In this document: one piece after another, positions 33,614 through 46,400 of the stretch
Layout of the letters: each line of letters begins with the position of its first letter
Numbering within the stretch: position 1 is the stretch's first letter
Assembly: GCA_012934845.2 (NCBI GenBank)
Contig: WNNJ02001223.1
Span: 62,001 to 126,000 of the forward strand
Direction of reading: 5' to 3'
DNA length: 64,000 bases
Origin: Pomphorhynchus laevis
Lineage: Eukaryota; Acanthocephala; Palaeacanthocephala; Echinorhynchida; Pomphorhynchidae
Program-made: the position numbers and the translations under genes
Notes under the pieces: generated by a model
The model's database searches: none
What the model was told of the DNA's origin: nothing
What the model saw: the letters and a program-made list of their open reading frames with translations, nothing else

Positions 33614-33850
33614 TTGATGATATAGCCAGTGTCGATTATCTTCCTCCTGTAGGTGAAAGTGATCATTGCATACTTTCCTTGCGGGCAGTACCAAACGTCA
33701 CATTTTGTCATCAGCAAACAAATATTTTGAAGCGTAATTGGTCAGCGTAATTGGTGAATATAGAACATGTTTTAACTTTCTGTCAGCGTTACCCGCTCTC
33801 GTATTCGACAACATATAGAGTATTACCGGGAACTATTTTCGATTACCTAT
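33614..33850 (+). mobile_element. LINE-C, endonuclease fragment (right part)
   Basis: The plus strand VDDIASVDYLPPVGESDHCI is the last endonuclease block (the PP.G.SDH motif), and belongs after the part that ends at 29,650. The two parts show that LINE-A inserted into LINE-C. The reading decays within about 150 bp. Confidence 0.6.
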
Positions 33851-34133
33851 TAAAATCATTGATATAATTGCTATAATCGTTATTTTTGAATTTTATCTAA
33901 TTTTTTCTTGGCATAATTAGAATGTTTGTAAACTGAGAGAAAATAAGTTAGTTGGGTAAATATTTAATTACCAAAGTCGTATTACTATGGTAAGACGTAT
34001 TTTTCAAGATATCTTGAGTGATATGTATTTGTTAAGACGTCTAGATTACGTGTTTGAGAAGACGTTATATGTTCTCCACGTAGTTGTTGTTTGAACTGAT
34101 TTTAGCAAATGATCTGCAATAAAACCTTTTAGT

Positions 34134-34407
34134 ATGTTGCTTTCTAAAAGTTCAAATTTATTTACTATTGTAGAAAGAATGAATTATCTTGACAGCAGGG
34201 ATCACAAAAATAAACCTGATCTAGCAGATAACATAGAGTTGGATTATATTGGCGGTTTTTCTCACAACCATGATTCGAATTTAATTTCTTTTAATCTGTC
34301 TGATATAGAACCTAATAATCATTACTCATCTAAAACATCCAGTAATAATAACATGACTGGTACCGAATTTGATGCTAACACAGTGGACGACAATTCAAGT
34401 CTCATTG
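34134..34407 (+). CDS. SLC41 exon 1 (N-terminal cytosolic tail)
   Basis: Ser/Asn/Asp-rich and hydrophilic, it ends ...SSLI plus one base before GTAAGT (phase 1). Two in-frame ATGs (34,134 and 34,179) are candidates. An AG at 34,172-34,173 could act as an acceptor, so the second is possible. No further upstream exon was recognised. Confidence 0.75.
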
Positions 34408-37400
34408 GTAAGTATTCTTTATCTCTCCCCCAGCAAGTTCAAGTTCCTGCTTTGTAACTTGGTATTGTTTTTCAAATGTATCTACTTATTACTATTTTTA
34501 TTGGGTAAACAAATTGTTTATTATCGAATTTTTCTTTTCATAAATTAGTATTTTAGTTATGATGACAGCCGGGGCTATCCAGGTATAGAAATTGGCCTGA
34601 TATGCTTATTTGCTTTGCAAATTGCTTCTTCAGTCACTATTATTCAATCAACTTAGCAAAAAAAGTTTTTTTTAAAGAAGATTTATTTAACGTGGCAAAT
34701 GCGTGCCAGCGCACGTTTACATGATCACAACAAAACAAAAATGTAAATCATGTGTCGAGAAGGTGTGAACGGAGGAGGTGTTTGAATGTGATAAAGGAGG
34801 GAGCGCAACGAACGTCGAGAGGACGCTGATTCCAGGCGGGTGAGGCAACCGCGAGGAACGATCGGAGACCATAGTTGTTGGAGTAATTGGGTACGTGGAG
34901 TAAGAGGGTATGACGGGAACGCAGCGATAGCGAGGTGGGGCGAGTGTCGTCTAAGAAAGGAAGGTTGATGAACGATGGGGAGCCGACAGCGATGAGACGA
35001 AAAGTTACGAGAAGAAGGCGGAGTTTGATGCGGATGTGGATGGTGGGCCAGGAGAGTTGGGCAAGATATGTGGATATGTGGTCAAAACGACGTAGACGAA
35101 AGAGCACTCGAACGGCGGAGTTGATTATGCGTTGTAGGGGTAGGATGATGGATTTTGGAGAATTGGCGAAAAGGCTAAGGCAGTAATCGATTTTAGGAAA
35201 AAAAAACGTTGAAAGAAGAGACAGACAAGAACGGAAGTCGATAAGGGGGCGGATACGACGGATGTCACGGAATTAAGTTAGATGAGCGAACCTTGTCACG
35301 GACGAAGGGTTGAATGGAAAAGTGATCATCGAAATGGAAGCCTAAGAAAGTGAGATTGTGTACTATGGGGATGATCGATGAGGCAAAAGATACTGTGGGA
35401 GGAGATATGTTTGGTTGATGGGGGGATCCACATTATTCTACTTAATTCTTAATTAAGAATTAAGTTTTGGGATAAATATTTTATTTAATCTTTTTCTAAA
35501 ATCATGATGTCAGAGTATCTCTAGCATCTATTTAGCATTTGATGCACCGTTTATTTATCTAGCACCGTTTAGCATTTGATGCTGTCCAGTTATTTTTCGA
35601 AAAATAACTGAACAAAGAGTATGTAATTTTAAAAATGAAAATAAAATCTATATAATCTACAGAATAATCATGTTTTACATAATTATTTATTTAAAGTGGC
35701 GAATGCGTTCCAACTGCACGCTTACAAGTCCACTAACAAAAAATCAGAAAAGTCAAGCAGATAAATTAGTTAAATTGGATCGGATTTGGAGTTTGAAGCA
35801 CGCATTGAGGTTGACTGGCGTATATGAATGGGCAGCTTATTCAACGAGAGAGGAGCAGCCACAAGGAAGAAGCGGAAGCCAAAAGAGGTAGAGTAGTTTG
35901 GGACATGTAAACAAAGGGAATGATAGGAACGCAAAGAACAGTAAGCAGGGCGAGAATTGTCGAGAAAAGGAAGGTTGAGAAATGAAGGAGTATGAAAGTT
36001 GCAAGACGGAAAGCAATGATAAGAAGACGAATTTGGACACGAGAATAAATTGTAGGCAAATAGAGAGAAGCAAAATGTCGGGAGGTATGATCAAAACGAC
36101 GAAGACGAAGGAGAATTTGGATGGATGCGTTTACGATGCGTTGTGATAGAAGAAGAGAGAATTTAGGTGAGTTATAAAATAGACTAAGACTGTAAGCAAG
36201 TCTTGAGAAAAGGAGAGAAGATATTAGAGTCATGCAAGAAGGGAAATCGATAAATCTACGAATTTAACGGAGGTTGCGGAGAATCGAGGTAGATAAGCGT
36301 ACCTGAGCTAGAGCTATTCGTCTGTGGATAAGCAGATTAGGGAAGCTTTAAGTTAGATATGATAATACAGCGATTGCGCTAAGGAAAATGATTACGTGGA
36401 TGTAGTGGACGAACAGAGCTGGTAGAAGTTAAGGCATCAGAGCAAATAGAAGTGGGATGACAGGGGTGTTTGATGGAGATTGATGATAAGTTGAAGCATG
36501 TGTGACAGAATTAGAGTGTTGCATCGGTTGATTGGAGATGCTACTGGAGATGATATTGATGAAAGGATATAAATTATTGAGAAGTGATGCGAGAGAGGTA
36601 GAGTAAGGAGTACATGAAGCGAGGAACGAAGTATAAGATGTATTTAGATAGGGGGAGGAATAGGAAAGAGGAGGTACGAGCTGAACAGCTTTACCGTTTG
36701 TCTTGCTAGGATAATGAAGATGAATGGAAGTTTCATGGTAAGTTGAACGAGGAGTGTATGCAAGATATGGTTCAATACTGGGATTATGCGATGCGAAGTC
36801 AGATGTTGATGCGAGGGAAACGTCAAAACAGTATAGGTCTGAGTTGTCGTATGTGAGACAAAATTGGAGGACATGATAGCTGTGAAAGGTTTGCTGATGC
36901 ACAGAAAACATATGTAAACGGTCTACTTTGATACACCGAACGTTTAGATGTTTTAACTTGAACAAGGGTTTATGTGTCATAACCTTTACAATCGCATCCA
37001 ACTTCCAACTTGTATAACGATCATTACATTCCGATGTGGAAGATGCGTGATTTGCAATGGGTATTTGAGATCGAGCTTTTCTAGACATGACTTTTTATCG
37101 AGAGATTAAGCACAATCCGCGAGTGTAGCGAGCCGAACTGACAGGAAAAATCTGGAACTGACAGGAAAAATCTGGAACTGACAGGAAAAATCTGGAACTG
37201 ACAGGAAAAATCTGGAACTGACAGGAAAAATCTGGAACTGACAGGAAAAATCTGGAACTGACAGGAAAAATCTGGGGCTGACAAAAAAATCTGGAACTGA
37301 CAGGGAAAATCTGGGAACTGACAGGAAAAATCTGGAACTGACAAGAAAAATTGTAGTAGTTATAATAGTTGTATAGTTATAGTAGTTATAATTAAGAATT

Positions 37401-40400
37401 TTTTAAGTTATTGTTGTTATAAACAATCCATATATCTTAAATGATTTACAAATAAGAACATGCTGTCTATATTTTGTAAACAACTATAATGAATGATCAG
37501 ATTCTAAATCCTCACCGATCGGCAAGGATTTTGTAAGTTCCGGCTTATTACTGTACTTTTTAGAGTTATTTCTTTGTGATCGCTGATATTCTTCGCTATC
37601 ATGTTCATGCGATCCATGAACGTTGCTGTGACCACTATCTTCCGATTCGGTTGATGTATTCGCGGCCGCGGTGGTGGCGGTTGTAATGAATTCGTTATTT
37701 CTTCGAACCATGTTTGAGCAACTCTTCAAAATTGATGCGATATTACTACTTTTATTCGTAATTAAGTGATTGGCGGTATTTGTTGTCGCTATCATTTGTA
37801 CTGCCGCTGGTGCGTCGTCATGTTGATCATGCTCAACACCTTGAACATCAACAACATTGTCGGGTAGTATAAGATCATCACACATGTTGAGTAACTGATG
37901 AATGATCTGGTTGAGATGATCATTACAATTGTCGGGTGTATGATCGGCAACACTAGATTGGCTGCAATTCATCGTGGAAATTCCGGTTTTACCATTGTCA
38001 ATCATAGTTTCTTCTTGGTTACTACTCGATGATACAAAGAAAGGCGCAGCAGATTCGTCGGCACCGGGTTCGTTGATAGAACCAGAAGCAAATTTTGCAA
38101 ATTCATTCGATGGATTGCAATCAAGCCCATATTTAGGATCATATGATGTAAATGACATCATTGGTATTGTTGAATTGCTGTTAAGTATAAATGATGACGA
38201 TTCAAACTCCAATCCCTGTTGAGATGATCCTTTTAATTTTATCGTCAAGTTATCATTATCCTTGATTGGACAACAAATTAGATTATTGAATTCGTTCATT
38301 TGATTATTATTTATTTGCATATCATTACTAGCTAAGGGATGCATTGAACTCTGATGCAGCTCACCAAGTTGTTGGATCTTATTTATTTGATCGGTAACTT
38401 ATCCTGTCGGTGCATTAGCAGACATCAATAGATGACTTTCAGCATCAGTTGTAGTTGCACAATAAGTAAATATCATTTCTTTTTCGAAATCTGTTTGACC
38501 GTAGTCCGACGATTGCTTTCTAACTTTGGTAAGAGATTTGGCTACATCAGTATCGTCATTATCGTCGACATTAAGCTGGGAATGATGATGCTGAAAAACA
38601 TCATTAGTAGCATCGAATGGAGTATCGTGCTTAGTGATATTGGCAGGAATGTCATCGTTACATTGAGACGCATGCTTGTTTATCGGTTCATTATCTGCGA
38701 CTATCGTAGAAGTGGCGCTCACAGCATTATACTCAGTTTCAATTGATCTGGAGTTATATGTATCACAACGTCTAGTCATACAGGGTAGTCTTATCACATC
38801 ACGAGTTCGGCTCGAAGCACAAGTGTCTGGCTCGAAGAGGCGTTTCCCGGGTTCACCTGTTTCCTGGTGTCCACCATCAAATGTGGATATTGGGATCTGA
38901 TCAAGTGACGCTAGCATTGCTTTGGCGTTGCCTCTCATTATTGCACTAGAGATGCGCTGGTATAAATGCGTGATTGTCACGGCGTAAGTGACTCCGCTTG
39001 TCCGGCTCATGTTATTTGCAACCCGTTTGATGACCCTGTTTCCCTCTTCATTCCATCCCCCAAACGACTCCACTACAGCGGCTGAGAATATATACCCCGC
39101 TGCTTCGACCCTGCTCTTGTACTTTCGGTCTTTAACATTAATCGCATACGATGTAGCGGCGGCGAGCTTTGCGTTAGCAGCTGAGCGACGGTATATCTTA
39201 CAATCCATATATGGTTTTATGACTTGGAAAATAAATTTAGTTGATAGAAGGAGTATGAAAAGTTACAAGGCGGAAAGCAATGATAAGAAGACGAATTTGA
39301 ACACGGGAATAAATGGTAGGCAAATAGAGAAAAGTAAGATAATGGGATGTATGATCAAGACGACAAAGACAGAGGAGAATTCGGACGGCTGCGTTTACGA
39401 TGCGTTGTAGTGGAAGAAGAGATAATTCAGGTGAGTTATAAAATAGACTAAGACTGTAATCAAATCTTGAGAAAAGGAGAGAATATATGAGAGTCATACA
39501 AGAAGGGAGATCGATCAGTGAGGTTGCAGAGAATCAAGGTAGATGAGCGTACTTTATCTCTAACGAAAGGTTTAAGTGAAAGTCCGTTGCCGAAATGAAA
39601 GCCTAAGAAAACTAGGTTGTCAACGATAGTAAGAATTGTAGAATTTAATGATATTGGGGGAGGTTCTAAGCCGGGGCGTCGAGCAAGGATCCACGTTATT
39701 TTGGATTTATTAGTATTTAGAGTAAGACGAAGAAAAGAAAGATGATTGAAAATTGAGACAAGACAGTTGGAAGCAGAAACACTAAGATCATGAATACGAC
39801 AAGCAGGTGCATTAGCATAGATGAGAATGTCGAACAATAATATCGTCGAACAACAATATTGTTCGTAGTCAATAAAATGATTTTGAACTCTGATGATGAA
39901 TTTAAGTTAATTCACTTAAGGCTTTTAATTTAATATGAAGCAAATAAACAAAGAATATTATGAATAGTACCAGATTAAAATAAAATAGCGTTTTTTCGAA
40001 TATCTAGATCTGTTTTTTCCAGTAAGAGTTTACTAAAAATATTAATAGTTTTCGCATTATTCTATGATTTACATGACTACAGTTGTATTGTTACAATTAC
40101 ATTTTTACAATGTAGTAATTGCATCACTTATAGTAAGAGTTGCAATGCTCCCATATGGAAAGCTCATTATTATATAGTATATTGGTTAATATTTTATTAA
40201 GACTTGAATCCGTTATTGCTTTGAGATACTAAAATGATTGCGCTAATAGGCTAGACCGATCCGAAATAGTGTGTAAATTATACTATTTCTCCGTATAATA
40301 TGATCGGTATAATTATTAAATAATTCAAATTGTAGGTGAAAACCTTGCTGATATGTACCCAGCACAAACATCACGTGATGAGTTTCAAATAATCTCCTTT

Positions 40401-43400
40401 ATGTGTCAAGTATTCTTTTCAATTTTACTGTCTGGAATCGGGATGGTGCTGAGCGGTTTTGTTTTGCTTCAAGCGAAGGTTAGTCGACATAACCTTTCCA
40501 GTATCTTTATTTTTATTATTAAATAGTATTTATTCATTGAAATTTTAATTTATGTTATTTTCGTTTTTAAAGCAAATTATAGTTTTTATACTTCTTAAAA
40601 ACCACATCTCTCTATACTTTACATTTTTTAACATTTTCGTATCATTTAAGCTACAATGATTGTGCGCATTGTTGAATTAGATGTGAAATGTGTATTTGTG
40701 TTCATTGAATATAAATTATTTAGATGCACTGTTTATAAGGCACTCACAATGCCCTAACGAATGGTAACCGTTTTGGCATTTAAATATATGTCTAATGATT
40801 CACAATATGATGTTAGTAGTTTTACATTCGCATGGCAATAAATTCGTTTCTTAGCATAATGTTTATTCAGTCGAGAGTGAGAACGTATCGTTCTTAAGCA
40901 CACCTACGTTTTGATCAAACACTGAGATCTCTTCAAGTTAGTCCCACTTTTAAAGTTAGTGTCTGATTAGTTCTAACTAACTCCAATATGATCACAATTC
41001 CTCACCGAAACGTTATGAAGTTTAAACAAAAAGTAGCATATCTCGCATGAATAACTATCGTGTCCCCAGCCAGCAAAAATATCAAACCGATTCTATCTTA
41101 TTGGTGCATGATGATCAAATGGCATTTTCGCTACTTGAGTTAAAATAAATAATAATCTTCTCAGCTAAAATATCGAATAATCCTTTTTAGGATTATTAAT
41201 ACAACAGTATTAATTTCAATCATATCAAGAATATATTTAAACTACAACCTTACAACTTTAGAAACATTGCTCCCTGTTAAATCAACTATTAAGTGACCGT
41301 GATTATAAATATATCAACATTGATAGTATAAACAATCACGGTCACTTAATATAAACAATTTGTTTATATTAAGTGACCGTGATTATAAATATATCAACAT
41401 TGATAGTATAAACAATCACGGTCACTTAATATAAACAATTTGTTTATATTAAGTGACCGTGATTATAAATATATCAACATTGATAGTATTAATCCGATGT
41501 TATATTAATTACATTTATAAAACAATTTGTTTATATTTTATGCTTGCAATTTGACGAATATTGTTAGGATTTTGTTGGCGCCAACTTTCCGGTTATATTT
41601 CTTTTGTACTAATCAGTTTTAATAGTCGATTTCAATTTTGGTTTAATCTGCAAGGTTTATGGTTGATTGCAAGAGCTTCCTGAAAGTTTCGCATCAATAG
41701 GCTGTGATAAAGTTTTTGATAAGCAACAAAGATTTATGATGTTTTTATAACAAAACTAGTTTCGGCAAAAGCCTTCGTCAGTTGTAGAATACACTGTGTA
41801 TTCTACAACTGACGAAGGCCTTTGCCGAAACTAGTTTTGTTATAAAAACATTATAAATCTCTATTTTAAATAATTAAAATATAAAATTATTACATAAAAT
41901 CCGAATAGAAAAATGATCACAACAGGCGGTATTATTATTAAACCACTAGACCTTACAGATCGTGAGTTACAACATCAAGAAGACGAAAATAAAGTCAAAT
42001 CAAAGTGAAGTAGCAAAATGAGTCCAGGACAATCGATTCTGAGCCACCATTTCCAGTTCTTGTCTCCATCTTCTTTTAAATCTCCGCCAGCCAATGTTCG
42101 AGTAGCTGAATAGTATTTTCTTGGCATCGTCTTCGATCGTTCTCTTTAGATTCTTACGAACACCGCCTCTGGGGCGTCGCCAGGATTCTTCCGGGTCCAA
42201 GTACAGAGATAACTTTGGGAGTCTATCTCTTTGCATCCGAAGTACATGGCCAAGATAGCGCAGTCTATTTTTCCGAATCAAATCAGACACGGAGACGTCG
42301 AGTGAACATCGAGAATACACTTCTGCGTTCGATACATGATCGAGTGGATTGACTTTTGCAATTCTACGTAGACATCTACGCTCAAAAACAGCAAGTTGAT
42401 TATTTGTTGTAAGTTTTTCAGGCCAGCACTCGGATCCATACAGTAGTACTGGACGAACAATAGACGAATATATTCGGATCTTTGTTTTAATAGATACATT
42501 ATTATCACGCCAGAGGGAGTTTAGACGCGAAAAGGCGAAACCAGCCTTTATTATCCGGCTTCGAATGTCGTAGTCACATCGGCAGTCTACGGAAAACACT
42601 GATCCAAGATAGGTGAAAGATTGTACCTGTTCAATAGTTATACCATCAATAATAACTGAGCACGGAGGGGAGTTTATGGCGAGTAGTTTACATTTCGGTA
42701 AGTTAAGGAATAACCCATATTTCTTTGCTGTCTCGCCTATGCGGGTTGCTGTACGTTGCGCATCCTCAAATGATTCTGACAGTACGACTACATCATCCGC
42801 GTACGTCAGATCAGAAAGCAGCATATTGCTCGGATGCAGGCGTATACCTTCACTGTGCAGGTCGAGCGTTTCCCATTGGAGATGATCGATGAGAATGTTG
42901 AATAGTTCTGGTGATAGTACTCCCCCTGTCGAACACCTGTACTGACAGGAAACGGAATTCCAGTACAACCGTATTCGCGCACGACTGACACAGTATTTTC
43001 ATACATTGCACCGATAAGTTCACACAGGTGTTTAGGAATGCCTAAGGTATGGAGGAGCTTCCAGATGAATAGTCGATTAACTTGGTCAAACGCCGACTCG
43101 AAATCCAAAAATAGTAATATTAACGGTTGTTGATACTCTTGACGGACATCCATCAGAACGCGAAGGGTGAATATATGATCAATGCATCCTCGATTTGGTC
43201 TAAATCCAGCTTGATTTTCTCTTGTTTGAATTTGCCGCGACAGGCGGTATATATATTTCTGAATCGAACCGATCGTTGTCGGATTCCAATGGAGGATTTT
43301 TACTGTATATGATTCTTTGGTAATTAACTGGCATAGTAGCAAAAGTATGGACGAATAAAATCTAATATATTATAAAATACATAAAATAGATTAGCCGAAA

Positions 43401-46400
43401 TCTTTTAAAATAAATTAAATCTTAATTATCCATACTTTTGCTACAATACTTCATTCTACTGATAAGTATTGCCGGGTACTCATCATTTCGATGCTGAAGT
43501 GGTCGTCTAGAAGTGACATGGTGACTGAAAGTCGTGAATCAAAGTCCAGTCTAACAAGCAACACCATTTAGTATGAATGCCGTATTTCGAAAGAAATCAT
43601 GGACTGTTGTCTACTCAGCACATCTGTGCACTACTATTATACATCCCGTATCCATTAGGATTCAACGAGTGCAGCGACAATTCAGCAACAACCTCTACCT
43701 AGTGTTTAAGGATGGTCCGCACATCAATTAGATATGGTAAAGAGTGTAAGCCTCAGACAATTAAGCAAACTGTCGGAAACGCCTTGATTCACAATGTCAC
43801 ACAGGCAACCGAAACGACCAGTGAGTACTTCATTCTACTGATGAGTGTTGCCGGGTACACATTGGTCGTCTAGAAGTGACATGGTGACTGAAAGTCGTGA
43901 ATCAAAGTCCAGTCTATCAAGCAACACCATTTTGTGTAAATGCCGTATTTCGAAAGAAATCCTGGACCGTTGTCTACTCAGCACATCCGAGCACTACTAT
44001 TATATATACCGTATCCTTTAAGGATACAACGAGTGCAGCGACAATTCAGCAACAACCTCTGCCTAGTGTCTAAGGATGGTCCGCACAGCAATTCGATCTG
44101 GTAAATATCATAAGCCTCAGTCAATTAAGCAAAGTGTCGGAAACGCTTTTATTCACAATGTCACACAGGCAACCGAAACGACCAGTGTGTACCTCATTCT
44201 ACTGATGAGTGTTGCCGAGTACTTCATTATTTCGATGCTAAAGTGGTCGTTTAGAAGTGACATGGTGATTTAAAATCGTGAATCAATGCAACACAATTTT
44301 TATATTTAAGATATGATTATAAAATCGTCACCTCATATCCTTCTTAGAATACCAAATTATAAGTTATCTTTACAAGTTTTTATATATAATTTAATAGTAT
44401 AATGTGTAACACGGTCTTTCTGAACCTATTAGCTTCAGTCTTATAATTGTGAATGCTGCCAAAATACGGAATTCGATTACATGCAGAGCAGACTTCCTTA
44501 TCACTCTTAGACGATCTGATGGTAACCGGCAGCACTCATCAGTAGGGTGAACTACCATCAGTCGTTTCGGCTGCCTTATTATGTACTTAAAAGGCATTTC
44601 CGAATGCCTTTTAAGAATCCTGAATCCTTTAGAGGATACATTATAATTTAATAGTAAATGGTTCACACCGTGCTCCGGGAGCATATAAGTTTCAGCTTGT
44701 TAATCATGCTATCACGTAAGTAAATTCTCGAAGATGCCTTTTTAAATATATCAAAGGTAGCTGAAACGACTGACGGTAGTTCACCCTACTGATGAGTGCT
44801 GTCGTCTACAATCAGCTCCTCTAAGAGTGATATAAAAGTCTGCTCTGCATGTGTACTCAGGAAGCACAATGTAACACATTATACTATGAAATTAAAGATA
44901 TTATATAATTATATATAGTTTGATAACAGTTTTTTGTTTATTACTCATTGACCATTAATTTGTAGTATTTGTCTGAATGAATATTGCTGCTTATTCGGAT
45001 ATCGAGTGCACTATACCAATAAAAGATTCACACCGTGCTCCGGGAGCATATAAGTTTCAGCTTGTTAATCATGCTATCACGTAAGTAAATTCTCGAAGAT
45101 GCCTTTTTAAATATATCAAAGGTAGCTGAAACGACTGACGGTAGTTCACCCTACTGATGAGTGCTGTCGTCTACAATCAGCTCCTCTAAGAGTGATATAA
45201 AAGTCTGCTCTGCATGTGTACTCAGGAAGCACAATGTAACACATTATACTATGAAATTAAAGATATTATATAATTATATATAGTTTGATAACAGTTTTTT
45301 GTTTATTACTCATTGACCATTAATTTGTAGTATTTGTCTGAATGAATATTGCTGCTTATTCGGATATCGAGTGCACTATACCAATAAAAGATAAATTTAT
45401 AAAGTCTAAGCTAATTGTTCTTTTTGATTGCTGATATTTCTTGTGTACATTGATAAATCTAAAATATGATTTATTTACAGTTCATAAAGTAATAGTGTAT
45501 AGAGTTTGGAAAATTTTAATAAGTTGATATTTGCAGTAAAATGTTTGCAATTTATTAGACTGATTTTTTCGCAGAAACTTCCCCAATTCATTCCTGAAAT
45601 GGTAATGATTTTACCGACCTTAATGGGTTTGAAAGGAAACCTCGAAATGACGCTTGCCTCAAGGATCTCAACAGAGGTAAATATTAAATGCGTGCAAGTA
45701 AATAAATGTTGCAAGTTAACAATCAAGTCGTCTTTGCATTTGCACAATGCTCGTCAATAGCGTTGGGCTAAGAAATAAAATGTATGTCAGTTGCTCAAAA
45801 GGTTTAGAGCTGTGCAACCAAAGTGTTTGGAGTGATTCTAAATATATCTTTCGTTGCACATTTTCATTCCAAATAATATAATAATAAGGAACATTTTCCT
45901 TTCAAATAATATGCCGCCTTTATAATATTGAATGTTTAATGTATGTGTTTAATTGTGAAGTTCAATAATTAAACTGCAGTTGCTTGATTTCGATCAATTT
46001 TAATGTCAACAGAATAGCGTTTATGATCGAAATATTTCGATTAAAATCAAAATAATAATATAAAAGCAATTGTGATAACATTAAACAAATTGTGATGAAT
46101 AACAGTCAACACAATTTGGTTTCTAACTTGATAAACAAATTGTTTTGTGCATATTACTAATTCATTTTGTAAAAGGGACTTTGTAAATGCTTTGTTGCGA
46201 TTAGGTATTTATCAGTCTCGTCATAACCCGTATAAAGTGTATGATCAGATAGATAACCAAGTCTACGTATTTTATACGATATATAAATTAAAAATAAAAA
46301 TAAATAATAAATAATTATAGAATATTTAATAAATTTATATTTATATCAAGTTAAAATTTAAAATTGAAATTTAAAATAAACGTCATTTTTATGAATTGAC

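Noticed and set aside
37132-37350. Possible CRISPR-like array
   Set aside because: Units are head to tail without spacers and the context is eukaryotic.
40990-41020. Hammerhead relic near CACCGAAACGTTATG
   Set aside because: The first core box is not recognisable and no stem II could be formed.
45506-45760. Alternative reading of 45.5-45.76 kb as an independent small gene
   Set aside because: Only 45,575-45,676 is conserved SLC41 coding sequence. The flanks are intron with clear GT-AG borders.
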